From Fulvitalea axinellae (GTDB taxonomy: Bacteria > Bacteroidota > Bacteroidia > Cytophagales > Cyclobacteriaceae): 64,000 bases of DNA. The notes beneath the pieces are model-generated. The model was not told the origin of the DNA. It worked only from the letters and a program-made list of their open reading frames with translations, and did no database searches. The stretch covers positions 3,266,010 through 3,330,009 of the forward strand of contig NZ_AP025314.1 of NCBI RefSeq assembly GCF_036492835.1, read 5' to 3'. Numbering within the stretch: the first letter of the stretch is position 1; each line of letters starts with the position of its first letter. The translations under genes were made by a program, and so were the position numbers. Below are positions 15,784 through 28,800 of this stretch, one piece after another.

Positions 15784-18357
15784 TCAAGTCCAGAACCGGT
15801 CTTTCAGTTCCCTATGGAGCAACTTGACTCTGGCTTCACCGCTTCGGGCATTTAGTAAACTGCTTATACTTACGCCGGAGGCTTTTAGGTAAGAGCTGAT
15901 GATTTCGGCCTGTTCTTCGGAATCGCCATCGAAGATCCTTATCATGCCGAATATTTCCCTGATCATTTCTTTTCTTCTGGATTTCAACGCTTTTTCGCTC
16001 ATATCACTATCGCCCAAGCCGTGGTTGCGGGCTTTTTGCACTCCGAAACGAACGGCCGCCACTCCCACTTCGGCACCGAGAGCACCAAGTTTGATTCCCG
16101 CACCGACATGCGCCGTCACTCCCGCTATAAGCGTAATATTGCCCGCCACACGCATAGCATTAGTGGTTAGGTAAACGCACTCTCTGGCTATCCGCTCCCT
16201 ATTGATCACCCGCAGTTCGTTGACAACTCCCAACTCACGGAACCGCCGGAAGCCCGATTCGAGATTATCAGTATTCAAACCCGCTCCCGAACCTCTCATA
16301 TATTCTTCGAAAGCCTCACGCTTGGCTAATCTAAACAGGAAGTGGGAGTCAATGGCTTTGTCAGTTTCGGCGACAGCCTTAAAGGCTGGGTGAAGGGTAA
16401 AGTCATCACGAAGCCGTTTTTCCCTTCTTCGCATAGCTATAAAATTGCGGACATGACCAGAAAGGAGGATCGCCCTTTTGGCAACCTCGATAGTCGCTAA
16501 AACTAACCCGATAATGGGCAAGGCCGTATCCAAAACGGCTACGGTTACGTGGGAAAGCTTCAAAGCGTTATTTCCTGTCCGGAGGATTGTCTGCCCCACC
16601 TCGCCCATTTCTCGCAAGCGCCCAAGCATTCGGGCCACTACCTCGCGCTTGCTAATACTTTCCCGATCCACCAAAAAGGCTTTGATATCCTGCCCGATAT
16701 GCGCAAGCAACATTATTCCTCCGAAAACGGAACTGAGCGCTCCACCCACTACTCCAAAAATTTCCAAGCCCGTGTTTTGGTGTAATAACTCGTCGGCATG
16801 ATCGGCTAGTTCCAGTCCGCGCCACGCCATTTCCATTCCCCCACGGCCTTTGCGCAATAAGTTCAACTGGGACAATAGCGAAATGTCCAGCTTTTCCAAT
16901 AGCTCATCCATCTCGCTTTCTGGCGGCAGTTTTTCCTTCAGCTCACGCAAGTCACCAACCAGCTTCTCCAAACGCACCTTCCGACGACGTTCCCAAAAAC
17001 CTGCTTTTGCAGGCAATGGCGGTTCTTCCAAACTACTCCCACCCTCTTTATCAGGGGAAAATACGAGGGTCGGCAAGTCGGGATATTCGCCATGGTCATA
17101 ATTAAGAGCGTCGGATCGCAGACGGGCCGGAACAACTCTTTCCACCATAACAGGCGCATCCTCATCAGACACCACAATCCGGGGAACGTCAGGCATCGCG
17201 CGGGCGGGAAGCACATCGCCTGTCCGCAAAGGCAAGCCGTAATCCGTTCGGAGAGCGTTTTCAGAGTCCAAAAGAAGGCGGGTTCTGCCGGAGGCTGACA
17301 GTTTGGAAGAGTCATGACGGCCAACGATATCTTTGGTGGCGTTGGCCATATGGAAAAAGTCGGGATAAAAAGAATCACCCCCTGAACTTTTAGCCACTAG
17401 CCCTAACATATCAGTATCAGGCATTCCCAGCACTACGCTGTTTCCGCTACGGAACCATGAAAACGAAGTGCCGGAAATGGGTCTTACGACCAAGACGCTA
17501 TCTTTTCCGGAATAATTGGCTAATAATTCATCAGATTCGCTTTCCGGAAAACTCACTGTCTGCCCACGTTTCTGCTTTCCTATTCTCAAACGCCTTTTCT
17601 TCGCTTTCAAGGCATCGGAACAAGCCAGCGACGATAGTAAGAAACGACCCTCAGCTGTTCGCATCATTTGGAATAGCCAAACATTCACTTTGTTGGCGAA
17701 GGCCGGATCTCCCTCCACTTTCACCCTCTTTCTCACATCGCCCCACAGGCTTTGTATGTCCTCGGCGTCTTCCTCTCCTTCATCTGTCAGGACGTATACG
17801 GCATGCTCTTCCGGCGTCCACATCGGCAAGCCGTATTCGATCATTGCCGAAACCCAATAGGAAAGCTCGTCTTGGACATCGAGAAGGACTTCGCGCAAAA
17901 GCGCCTCTTCAGCGGGATTTTCGGAAAGTGAATTCTTGGAGTTCCAGACGTAAACCTGCTTTTCGATCTCGTAAAGCAACCGCAAACGCCCGTGGACCGT
18001 GGCCGTGAATTTTTGTCGGGCCGTCAAAGGCCGCTCAGGTATTGTCGCTCCCGAGCTTTGTACAGCGACGCTTTCGGCCAGCATTTCGTCGAGGCGGGCT
18101 TCCGTTACCGCTTCCTCATCGCGCATCATTCGCCCTAGGGCTTCCACCGACTCTTCGGGCATTTCGTGGAAGCTTTTGAGCAATTGACTTACAAAAACGG
18201 CGTTAGGGTCCAATTCTTCAGCCTCACCTCCGATAGCCAACTGTTTGCGAACGAAGGCCTCTTCGGTCATCAGACATTGAAGCGTTCCGGCTCCCGGACC
18301 GGACAAAGAATTTCCGGATTGGCGAAAGTTATCGGATCTCTTACGCTCTATAAACAT
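15784..18357 (-). CDS. large orphan protein with C-terminal hydrophobic helices
   Basis: An 857-residue protein I cannot assign to a family. The first ~30 residues are polar and Gly/Ser-rich (SDNFRQSGNSLSGPGAG), then GTLQCLMTEEAF starts a helical, acidic region. The middle (about 270-480) is of mixed composition. From about residue 530 come three hydrophobic, Gly/Ala-rich stretches: IFGVVGGALSSVFGGIMLLA, VAVLDTALPIIGLVLATIEV, and VAGNITLIAGVTAHVGAGIK. They are separated by charged helices. No signal peptide or T9SS tail is present. The layout (short disordered leader plus pore-like helices) recalls effectors or toxins of contractile injection systems, but this is inference only. No immunity gene or injection-system gene is in the window. 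Confidence 0.6.
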   Translation of the reverse strand: MFIERKRSDNFRQSGNSLSGPGAGTLQCLMTEEAFVRKQLAIGGEAEELDPNAVFVSQLLKSFHEMPEESVEALGRMMRDEEAVTEARLDEMLAESVAVQSSGATIPERPLTARQKFTATVHGRLRLLYEIEKQVYVWNSKNSLSENPAEEALLREVLLDVQDELSYWVSAMIEYGLPMWTPEEHAVYVLTDEGEEDAEDIQSLWGDVRKRVKVEGDPAFANKVNVWLFQMMRTAEGRFLLSSLACSDALKAKKRRLRIGKQKRGQTVSFPESESDELLANYSGKDSVLVVRPISGTSFSWFRSGNSVVLGMPDTDMLGLVAKSSGGDSFYPDFFHMANATKDIVGRHDSSKLSASGRTRLLLDSENALRTDYGLPLRTGDVLPARAMPDVPRIVVSDEDAPVMVERVVPARLRSDALNYDHGEYPDLPTLVFSPDKEGGSSLEEPPLPAKAGFWERRRKVRLEKLVGDLRELKEKLPPESEMDELLEKLDISLLSQLNLLRKGRGGMEMAWRGLELADHADELLHQNTGLEIFGVVGGALSSVFGGIMLLAHIGQDIKAFLVDRESISKREVVARMLGRLREMGEVGQTILRTGNNALKLSHVTVAVLDTALPIIGLVLATIEVAKRAILLSGHVRNFIAMRRREKRLRDDFTLHPAFKAVAETDKAIDSHFLFRLAKREAFEEYMRGSGAGLNTDNLESGFRRFRELGVVNELRVINRERIARECVYLTTNAMRVAGNITLIAGVTAHVGAGIKLGALGAEVGVAAVRFGVQKARNHGLGDSDMSEKALKSRRKEMIREIFGMIRIFDGDSEEQAEIISSYLKASGVSISSLLNARSGEARVKLLHRELKDRFWT

Positions 18358-18464
18358 TTGGCAAATCGGTAACGGACATTACCCCGCTACTCGCCAAAAA
18401 AGTGCCTAATCCGTTTCGATTCCCAGAATACGAACAAGCTTTTGCGACTCCAGCACCCTGAAAA

Positions 18465-18491
18465 AGAAAAAAGCTCCCCGAAGAGAGCTTT
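18465..18491 (-). terminator. terminator after lacI-type regulator
   Basis: Arms AAAGCTC / GAGCTTT with an 8-base loop; on the minus strand followed by a T-rich tract (TTTTTTCTTTTTC). Confidence 0.75.
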
Positions 18492-18517
18492 GATTTTATT
18501 GAAAAATTTCTTCCAAA

Positions 18518-19552
18518 CTAATCTTCGTGAGGACCAGATGATTCGCGCACCAACATTTGGGTCTGGAGGAACACTTCCCTGTATTCTTTGTTCTCGACCT
18601 TTCCCTTCACTTTTTCGACTACAAGCTTTACGGCTTCGCGCCCAAGCTGTTCGATCGGTTGCTCCACGGCGGTGACAGGAGTTGAGGCCAGCCTAAAGGT
18701 CTCCGAGTCGTCAAAACTTACGATAGCCATATCTTCCGGCACCCTGATTCCTTTGTTCTGGAAATATTCCAACGCACCTACACCGAGATGGTTTTTGGCC
18801 AAAAACAAAGCCGTTGGACGCTCCGGAGAACTCAGGATATGTTCCAACTGTTCACTGATTTCGCTAAATTCTTTCCACGAACTTGTGAAACGAATCCAGT
18901 CGTCGTTTTCTTCCAAACCATGGGCTTTCAGGCCGTCACGAAAACCCTCTTCCCTTTTTTGCAAATGATAAATATCGCCACGGATACCGATCATACCTAT
19001 TCTTTTGTGCCCTTGCGACACCAAGTGTTCAACGGCGTTGAACGAAGCCTGATAGTTATCCACGGCCACCAAATCGACATTCAGGTCCGGAAAGTAACGG
19101 TCAACTAAAACTACGGGCGTTTTGGTTTCGAGCAATTCCTCAATCTGGTCTTCCGTTTTCTCGGCGGCGGCCACGATTATGCCGTCCATCTGCCTGTCTT
19201 GAAAAATCCGGATCAGTTCGGCCGATTTCTCGGCGTTTTCGTCCGAGCTTCCGAAAATCACTTTCAGACCGTGCTTATCGGCCTCGTCTTCTACGGCCCG
19301 GCTAAGTTTAGCGAAAAACGGGTTGGCGATATCGGCCACAATCAGCCCCAAAGTATTGGTCTTTCCCGTCCTCAGACCGCGAGCCAGGTGGTTGGGCACA
19401 TAATTGAGTTCTTTGGCCTTGGCCTTCACTTTTTCGCACATGCGCTGGCTGATGCGGTGCTCTTTGGCTTTACCGTTCAATACCAACGAAACCAAGGTCG
19501 TGGAAACGTCCAGCGCTTTCGCTATATCGCTTAAAGAAGTTTTTTTCTTCAT
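18518..19552 (-). CDS. LacI-family transcriptional regulator
   Basis: A 344-residue repressor-type protein. The N-terminal LacI helix-turn-helix is TSLSDIAKALDVSTTLVSLV followed by the hinge LNGKAKEHRIS. From about residue 60 comes a periplasmic-binding-protein-like ligand domain (TNTLGLIVADIANPFFAKLS, then DGIIVAA and AIVSFDDSE). The frame extends ten codons upstream, but the family begins MKKKTSLSDIAK, so I start at 19552. Such proteins usually bind a sugar and control carbohydrate genes; no sugar-use genes are adjacent, so the target is unknown. A hairpin terminator follows. Confidence 0.9.
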   Translation of the reverse strand: MKKKTSLSDIAKALDVSTTLVSLVLNGKAKEHRISQRMCEKVKAKAKELNYVPNHLARGLRTGKTNTLGLIVADIANPFFAKLSRAVEDEADKHGLKVIFGSSDENAEKSAELIRIFQDRQMDGIIVAAAEKTEDQIEELLETKTPVVLVDRYFPDLNVDLVAVDNYQASFNAVEHLVSQGHKRIGMIGIRGDIYHLQKREEGFRDGLKAHGLEENDDWIRFTSSWKEFSEISEQLEHILSSPERPTALFLAKNHLGVGALEYFQNKGIRVPEDMAIVSFDDSETFRLASTPVTAVEQPIEQLGREAVKLVVEKVKGKVENKEYREVFLQTQMLVRESSGPHED

Positions 19553-19887
19553 CTCCAAAAATATTTGGCCCAGGCCCGACATTACCCAAAGCCGTCATTC
19601 AAACTTATCGTCCTGCTTTTATGCAAATGGATTAGCCAAGGACTGATCAACGAAACACCGCACATTAGAAACCTTTGACGAGAAGCCCGGAAATACGCCC
19701 AGACATGGTTTCAAGACTTACGGCCTTAACTGAGCCGAGAAAACATGCGATTATCCATTCGCTAGTACAAAGCTAAAATAATTAAACAAAAAGCCCCCGA
19801 AAATATTCGGGGGCTTTTCTCTTTATGGTATCAGTAAATCAATCAAAGTCCTGCCTAGACCCAAACTGATCATTTTTCGCAACAAAA
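19553..19887. other. intergenic region between lacI-type gene and giant gene
   Basis: 335 bases without a supported gene. It holds the terminator of the giant gene (19789-19818). A minus-strand TAGCTTTG box at 19768-19775 matches TAnnTTTG but is 216 bases from the lacI start and has no -33 partner. Nothing else was recognised. Confidence 0.5.
19789..19818 (-). terminator. terminator after giant T9SS gene
   Basis: Perfect 12-bp arms AAAAGCCCCCGA / TCGGGGGCTTTT with a 6-base loop; the T-rich flank follows on the minus strand. Confidence 0.85.
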
Positions 19888-22800
19888 TTAACGCTTGAGG
19901 AAGACATTACTCCTTACAGGCTCGCTTCCGTCACCTTTGTCAAAGATAAAGAAGTAAGTTCCCTGCGGAAGAATACCGCTTCCGATCACGGCGCCTCTGG
20001 AAGCCGTTCCGTCCCAATGGTCAATGTATCCGCCACGTTCGAAAAGTTTCACTCCCCAGCGGTTATAAATCTTGATCCTGTTGTTCGGGTATTGCTCAGA
20101 ACCTTCGATATAGAAATTATCGTTGATGCCGTCACCGTTCGGAGTAAAGACTCTCGGAATCCTCACGTCGCCCGGCTCAAGAACCCTGATAACAATCTCG
20201 GTGGTCGCCTTGTGGCCTTCGGTATCATAAACTTCATAAGTGTAAGACACCTGCCCCACAAAGTCAGCCGGAGCCGTATACTTGAATTCTTTGGTATGGA
20301 AATTCCACTTCGCTTCTCCATGTCCGGCTAGCTCTTTCAACCTGAACGAATTCAAGTCCAAATTACCGTCGGGGTCAATATCGTTATCCATTGGACGGAT
20401 AACCGCAGACTCGCCTGGCAAGAGCGAAATGAAATCCGGATTCGCCGTCGGCGGGTTACCAGCCATGCCTCCAGGGTTGAACACCACAACGGTGAGAACC
20501 TGCGAAGTCTTGTTGCCCGAAACGTCAGTGGCGACATAAGTCACTTCGGATTTACCTATCGTAAAGCTCGATCCCGATTTCCTGTCTCCGACTACCGACT
20601 CCAACGCACAATTATCTGTGGCGTTAGGCTCGTCCCAAGTTACCGTAGTGCTCGCCCCTTGGGCTTCCACGTAAATATTGGCCGGGAATGAGATAAATTC
20701 CGGAGCTTCCTCATCAAGCTCTTTAGATACCAAGGCAGAACTATTGAGGTAATCGGCGCACATAAAGCCTCCTTTTCCGTCAGGCCTTTCGGCTTTAACC
20801 TTAAATAAGCTATGCGGAACATCGATCCATTCGCTTGGGATTGTCAGGACGAGATCCTCTCCCGCCACGCCCAATCCGGAAACTCCCGTATCGGCGCCAG
20901 AATTAGTCTCGACTGTATAACGTACCCCTTCTTCCGGAGCGGAGATGCGCAGTTCGGCGGGTTGGTCACCGCACAGTGCCTTACCTACTTCCAAGGTCAG
21001 CCCCTTATTCACTGGGGCCAGCACCGTTAGTTTGCCTTCATTAATAAACACATCTTCACAAGCTTCGCTATCTAGCCTTCTAGCCTCAATTTTAATCGCA
21101 AATTCTCCAGAAGACAAAGCGCTTGGGTTCACTGTAAGCGTCATCTCGCCACCAAGACCGGTAGTCCAGTCTTTGATTATGCCTACTCCTTCCGCAATCA
21201 CTCTGTATTGAGAATCGGCGGCGGAGTTGGAAAGCGTAACAGTTCCTTCGGTCGCTCCTTGGCAAACGACATCGCCACTCACGCCATATGTCAGATCCGG
21301 TTTCGCAACGGATTTGATCGTCACCGTTGTCTCGATGGTCGCTTCACCACAAAGCTTGGAAGCTGTTCCTCTAACAACAAAGTCACGAGGCATTGCGGAA
21401 ATATGCATCGGCAGAATCACCAATCTGATCTTTTCCTCGTCCTTGGCTTTTACCGCCGTGCTTACGGCCGTACTTCCGTCTGCCGAGAACACTTGGTATT
21501 TTACCCCGCCAAATGGATTGGTAACGTCTACATAAGTCACGGTACCTTCACATCCAGCGTGAATTCCGGTTTCGATTTCTCCGTCCGGAAGCTCGCTGAT
21601 AAGAATACGTTGACTGTCGAAAATCATACTTGAACAACCGTCTACCGGCACCCAAACTCCACCTTCTTCCATAACCCTTTGAGCGCTTACCCTGATATCG
21701 GTGTATGGAGCCACAAGTATACTTGCGGGAACGGTAATCTGTAGAGGGTCGGCATCCAAACCTAATCCCCTGACAGGCGTATTCACCACTTTCTCTGTTC
21801 CGTCTGGCGCTATAGCCGTTGCGGTGTAGAGCACATCCGCTTCAGAGGCCCGAATTTCGATAGCTGCGTCATTATCTTCACAAACCTCATCAGGGACGCC
21901 AACCACCGTCCTGTCAGAGAATGGCTTAGCCAAAATCTCAAGCTGAATCTTTTCGTCAAACGAATAGCTACAGTTTTTGCCTACGCTGGCTTTTATCACA
22001 AAGTCATATTCGTTTGGCAAGAACTTATCAGGATCGCTTGTGTCGAATCGTAGTATCAATGCGTCGCCTGATGTCTCGTTGATGGTTTCCACTTCTTGGT
22101 TGTCCATTAAGGAAACCAAATGGTAGTTTACGTTTTTCTCCGGCTTAAGAATCGTGATTTCCGCCATGCCGTCTTCGCAAAGCCTGTCCGATATCACATC
22201 GAGGCTTCTGTTTGGCTCGGCAACTACCTCTACGGCAAATTTCTGCGTATTCGGGCAGAAATTTCCGGAAGGATCAATCGCGTCAAGCGTCAGGTTCACT
22301 TTTCCGGCAGTAGCCAACGAAGCAGGAATCTCAAAAATGATTTCGTCGCCTTTTCCGGATCTCTTTTCCACATCTCCGTTTGGCAAAGTCAATTCGTATT
22401 CGTGACCAGTAAGGGTTGGGATCACCAAAATAACTCCATCGAAGTTCTCACACATTTCCTCGGCTGAGATCTTGATCGGCGCCAACTCTTTGGCCTTGAG
22501 ACTAACTTTGTCCAGTTTCTCCTTGCCACAACCGGCCGTTTCGTTAGCTCCGTACAATTCGAGTTCCACGGTCTGCCCCAGTTCAAGGTCAGCGTTCGGG
22601 ATTCTGAACGTCAAAATATCACCGAGAGGAACAGAGCGATATACTTTGCCTGAAACACCACGCGCTTCCAGTGTATAAGTTATTCCCGCCTCTGGGTTTG
22701 TCAAATTAAAAACAGCGTCCTCACCCGGGCAAACGCCGTCAGGACCATCCAGCGTTCTCATCTCCGGCTTCCCTATCACGGCGTATCGCAAAGTAACCTG

Positions 22801-25800
22801 CAACGGGCGACCACAAGAAGCTCCCGCAGTAGCGTGAACATACAGGTCATATACCCCAGGTTCGAAGGCCTCCGTAATTGGCAATTCCAGAGACTCGCCC
22901 GCACTTGACACCCCTATATCAGAAACACTAGCATTTGAAGACTTGCGGAAAACCTGATACTTGATTCCCGGCTGTGGGTCTTCAATTATAACACTAGAAG
23001 TCGTCTGGCCAAAGCAAGAGCTTTCGATACTGGCCCGAACCATATCGTCCGGCTGATCGATAACATTGACTGTCACGGACCCGACGATGATTCCATCGCA
23101 AGTGCCTCGTTTATAACGGGCGTAAAGGTCATACTGCGTCGTAACCGTTGGCGAAACTTTAAGCTCGCTGTCTTCGTCAATGCTTTCTACCCACGCTTCT
23201 TCGGCCGTAATCAATCCGCCTTTCTTCACCAACCAATACCGGACTGGCACTTCGGAAGTGAAACTAACGGTCGCTTCGCTTCCTTCGCAGATTGTCTGAT
23301 CTTCCATAATCACCGCAACAGGCTTTCCGTAAGCGTTTAGCCCGATGGCGTCTTCGAAAGTTTTCTCGCAACCCAAGCCGTTTTTCCATCTCACGATCAA
23401 GTCATAAGAGTTGCTTCCAACCTGAGGCAAATCGGCTCCAAGGACAAACTCTACACGGCCCTCGGCGTTCAACGTTCCGTTGGTCACTTTTCCGTTGGCG
23501 TCTTTTACCGAGTAAACGACTCCGCTTCTTGGATTTCTTAACGTTATTCTGAAATCCCCTCCACCTTGACAATACCCGTCATCTGTAATAATCTCCAGGT
23601 TCCTCAAATCGTCTTCTTGAGGTGTAGCCAAAACGGTAACATCAAACGTGCTTTCACTCTTCAAATCGCAAGAACCACCTTGAGCCCGCAACATAAATGT
23701 ATGGTCACCGACAGGAAGGTCAGACGTTTCGATATCGTAAAGCAAATCACCACCATTACCCTCTTTCACTAAACCGATTCTACGGTCATCTTCGAAGATT
23801 TGATAGTAATAACCTTTTTTAGTGTTCCTAATGGTCAGTGTCAAGCCTTCGCCTTCGCAAATCTCGGCAGGTGGCGGAGCTAGCACCGCTCCTGGTTCCT
23901 TATCGAACGTAACCGGGATTTTAACGCTGTTAGTACACTTTGTAACAAAGTCCTGAACTTCCAGAATAAACTCGACTTTCCCGTCTACTACATATTCGCC
24001 CTCCAAGAATTTCTGATCGACTTTAATCTCGAGAGCAACCGTCCCCTTACCTTCATCTACTGCGGCAACATTCAGCTTATTCGAAACGAGATTCTTTGCG
24101 TAAAGCACGTAATTAAAGTCCTTGATCGCATCTTTGACGATCAAAGTGGCCTCTTGTCCTTCACAAGGTTTGAAAACATCAATTTGAGGCTCATCCGGAA
24201 GCGCTTTTTTCTCAACAGTTTTCCGGTCAAGCAACACCCTTTCGCATCCAGTGACCTTGTCCGTCATCACCAACGTGACAAAGTTTGTCTTACCGGCCAG
24301 ATTCGAAGGAAGTTCTTTATACAAACTACCGTCTGAGGAAGTTTTCCAATCCGAAATGATTTGCTTGTTGTCAGCCCCATCCGTTACGGAAAGTTCGTAT
24401 GTGTATTTGCCAGTTTCCGGATCAGGAACTCTTACCCAGAACACACCACCTTCGCAAACCGCAGGATCTATGGTCACGTTTTTAACAGGCAACTCTTTCT
24501 GTATAGTTATCGTCGCAACCGCATCCGTATCCTCTCCGCAGATTTCCGTCGTTTCGTCACCCGCCCCGACTTTTATCGGGAAATTATAGGTAGCTCCAGC
24601 CGACAGATTCAATTCTCCCTGATTCAGAGTGATGATTTTTGTGACTTTATCAGCAAAAACTCTTTGGGTATCATCCTCTAATCCGGCCGAGATCTCGATC
24701 CAGTAATCAGCGTCCTCCGTAAGGTTTTCACCTCCCAATTGGAGGTTGATTTCCTCATTCGCACAAACTGTCGGATTATTTACGGTAATGTTAAGTCCCG
24801 GATTGTCAACAGGGCTAACCACAACCGTCTTCAGCAAAATTCTACAACCTTTGCCATCCGCCCTTTCTCCGTATAATTCGTATGTCAGATTTCCATCCGC
24901 ATCCAGATCACCGGAAGCTATGTACTTGGCAGGAATGGTGGTTTTGAGCAGGCTTGGATTATCGAAATCGGAAACGAAATTCAATTTTGTATCCGGCGCC
25001 GTCAAATTACCGCCCTCAAGAGAATATCGGAACTTACTGTCACCGTCCGTAATGGTCACAATTCCCGGCTCCTCCATACAGGCTTTTGCTACAACATCGA
25101 CATCGCTTGGTTTTTCGAGCTTCGTTACTTTCACATGAGCTGGCAACGTGATTTTACACGTCACAAGATCTTTACGGTATACCTCCAAATCGAGGTCGTT
25201 TTCTCCGTATTCCAGGTCACTTCCCGGAACGGTGATTTGCCCAGGTGTTAACGTTTCAGAGTAGACTTGGCTTCTGTCCGGTTTGAAGAGTTTATAAATC
25301 CCTGTCGCAGGAGAAGCCACTGTCACTACTTTATTATCATCGGCACAAAGCTCATCCGTTACCGGAGCTGGAGCTGTTGGTTTGGAAAGAATAACGAGAT
25401 CAAACGGATCGCTAAGTTCTTTTTCGCAAGAGTCTTCCACCCTGACAAAAAGCTTCAGCGAAACCTTGTCGCCGTCAACTTTAGACCACCTTGGTTCGAT
25501 TTTGTCCCAACCGACCGTAAAGGAAAGCTCGCCGCTTCCGTCGGCCCAACTAGCCAGTACAGTCGTGTTGTCGGCTGTTCTGATCTCATACTGGAACCCA
25601 TTTTCCGTTCCTGGAACGGTAATCACCGCCGATGATTCTTCGCAAATCGCAGGAACCGTCGGGCTCAACTTCGTATCAGGCAACTCAACGGCCTTAACCG
25701 TAAAGTTTTGATCGAAAGTACAAGATTCTCCTGGGAGACGATTCACTGTTTCCGACAAACGGAAAGACCTTGTTGCAGGAGTGTGGTTTTTCAGGTTCAG

Positions 25801-28800
25801 GCTTATATCGCCACCTCCCGGTTTTTTGTCAAGGCTAGCGGGCAGGTCTGGTGTTGTTTGCCATACCTCATATGTGTCACTGGCCTTAGTTTCTTTCAGA
25901 TTCAGTGCTACCGGCTCGCCAAGACACGCTTCAAAGTCCGAAATCGCATCAACAACAGGCGTTAGACGGAGGAAGTTCACTGTATGCTTAACATCACTGT
26001 CACAATCACCCGAAGCGGTAGACTTGCCACTTATAGTAAACTTAAACTTCTCGCTATAAACGCGCTCCGCAAAATAACTGGCTGGAACCGTGAAGACATA
26101 ATCGTCTCCGTCTACGCTACCGTTCGCTTTATTGCCGGTGTCATCAACCGCCTCATACACCAAAGTCAACTTGGCTCCACCTGGGATTCGGATTTGAGCG
26201 TCGACGTTTCCGCAAACCATCTTTTCATAAACAGGAGCCGGAACGTCAGGCGTTTCCACCACGGTTACTTTGGCCTTATTATCCAGCTTGTCGTCGCAAG
26301 AAGTGCTTCCCACTCCTACCGAGAACTCATAAACACCAACCGGATAAGTATCCGCTGGCAAGTTCGCCAAGATCGTGACCGTAGTTCCTTCAGCTCTCGC
26401 AGAAGCCAACTCCGAATCATCAGCCCTTAACAAGCTGTAGCGCTTTTGGTCCTCGGCCCCTTCGATTTTCAACTTCAGTGTACCGCCTTCGCAAAGCGTC
26501 ACTTCCGGAACCGTCAAGTCCAACTTCGGAACATCGGTAACCTTAAGCGTCACAAGTGGCGATATAGCGCACGACTCTCTGAATTTGTTGTGAGCCGTAA
26601 CGACAAACTTATTCTCCGGCTTGGATGTATATAGTCCGTTTACCGTGAAAATTACAGGCGCGCCTTCGCGATCAGGGAAAAGATCGACACTTTCGGTAGT
26701 GCCATCCACATGCCTGAGGTTGTACAGAATATTGTCCTGAGGATCCTCAACTTTTATAACCCCTTCCGCACTCAAGCAGGTCGGATCTTTTATAAAGAAT
26801 GTCGGATCATCCGGAGTCTCACGAACCGTAAGCGGTTGGATTTGGCTTACTTGACAATAATTACTGTGATTAAGCTCAATGCCTATTCCAGTATTTGATG
26901 TTCCAGTTCTAGAAACATTCTTGTAAGTAACCTTCCATTTGGCAGAACTTACTTCCGTTACAATCTCCTCATCATACGCATAAGTATCCGTGCTCAAAGT
27001 CAACACCCAACCTGCTCCCGGCCTAGGTATTTCGAAGGAAACATCCTCTCCTTCGCATATCTCTATAGTGGTTAAATCAGAAGGTGTATAAACATCGAGA
27101 ACAGTGATTGTAGCTTTATTCGTCAATTCATAAGGACAGTGCCCTTTGGTTCCGGTCCAGACCGTATATTGTTTTGTTCCGGCAGGAACACTTGCCGGCA
27201 CTTCGAAGGTCATGACATAGTCGGTGCCGTTAAGCTCTTTGGAAATCAATGTCATTTCATCGCTTCCGTCTTGGAGCCAATATTCGTCCTCTTCGGCATT
27301 TTTAACAGTAACCTTCGCAATGCGGGTAGCGCAATCCATCGTGCTTCCCTCTACCGCAAGGGCCGTATTTGGTGTGTCCGTGATATTTATGACAAACTCA
27401 AAATCGGTTTTGCAACTGCCGTTGTCGACCGTTCCGTAAATCGTCAGTTTTTGAGAAGTTACGTTTCTGGCTTCTACATACAGTAATCTGCCATCTCCCA
27501 GTTCAGCAGGGGACGGAATAAATATTTCTAATGGGGAACCGCTTGAAGCTCCTTCATTTTTGTAGAACACCTCGTAGGTAGCATCACCTAAAAGCCGAGA
27601 AAGCCTAAAGATCACTTCTTTTCCTCCGCAAGCCATAACAGGCGCAAGTTCAGGCGCTAGAGGGAAAGCTTTCCGCTCAACAGTAATGTTCCCTAATGAG
27701 ACACTGCAACTCGTAAGATCATTGCGTCTTGCCCGAACTTCAAGAACCGGATTGCCAGAAGTGAAATCGAGAGCGGTCTGCTGTATAGTCAAGAACAGGT
27801 CACCGCTTTCCTCACTGGTCGCGGCCGGAAGTATAGTACCGTTTTGGTAAGCTTCGTACACCACAAATGATTCGCGGTCCTTAACCTTAATCCGTACGTT
27901 CTCATTTCCGCAAACAGTTTCCGCCAGCTCAATACCTTTAGCCAAAGGCTTAGCCAAGACTTTTACTTTGGCGATATTATCCAGAATATCAGAGCAACTT
28001 CCGCTTTCGCCATCCGTCGCACCCACAAAGAAATTGAAACTGTGTATCCCTACCGTACCAGGGACAGTCACCGTAAATTCGAGCGCCGAGCCATCAGCTT
28101 GGCCCACTTTGGCTTCTCCCGGATAACCGTCTACCCAATAACTGTTTCCAGCTTCAGGATTCGTAATCCGAACAGTAGCGCTAGTCTCCCCTTCACAGAT
28201 TTGACTTCCTTCTACAGTCAAGCCAGTGTTAAAGTCTTTTGCCGCCCAAGTAATGTCAACCTCTCCGACTTTCTTGATATCGCAAGTTCCTTTCTTCGCT
28301 CCAACTCCAATACGAACAGAACCCGTAACATTCGGAGAAAGCAATGATTTCACTTGGTCAACCGTCAATTCAACCTCATCGGAAGCATCAGCGAAATCAG
28401 CAAGCAAAGCTCCGAGTTCTCCCGCTCCATTCAACGAATAAAGATGGTATTTCACCTTATCTTCAGGATTCGTAATCTCAACAGTTACGGGATTGTCAGG
28501 ACACACGGATTTTGCTTTCGCAGTGACGTCACGCGGTTCGCTAATCACTTCCAGGTCAAAATCAGTGATATTTACATCGCACGTTAAAATTTTGGAAGAG
28601 AATGGATAATACGTGGCCCTCAGCGACATCGGGTTGGTACCAACCGGAATAGAATATTCAGTCCCACCTTCGTTATACCTTGTCTTCACAGTCAAAGGCA
28701 ACTCTCTTCCTACAGCTTCTCCAGCGTTTCTTTCTTCACTAACTACACCAACAGGAGTTGAATTTTTGCGAATGTAATATATCGTATTTCTAAAAGGCTT

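Noticed and set aside
15784..18357. Degenerate M91/NleD-type metallopeptidase domain in the middle of the 857-residue protein
   Set aside because: Only a vague resemblance around FFHMANA; no HExxH motif exists, so I do not claim a peptidase.
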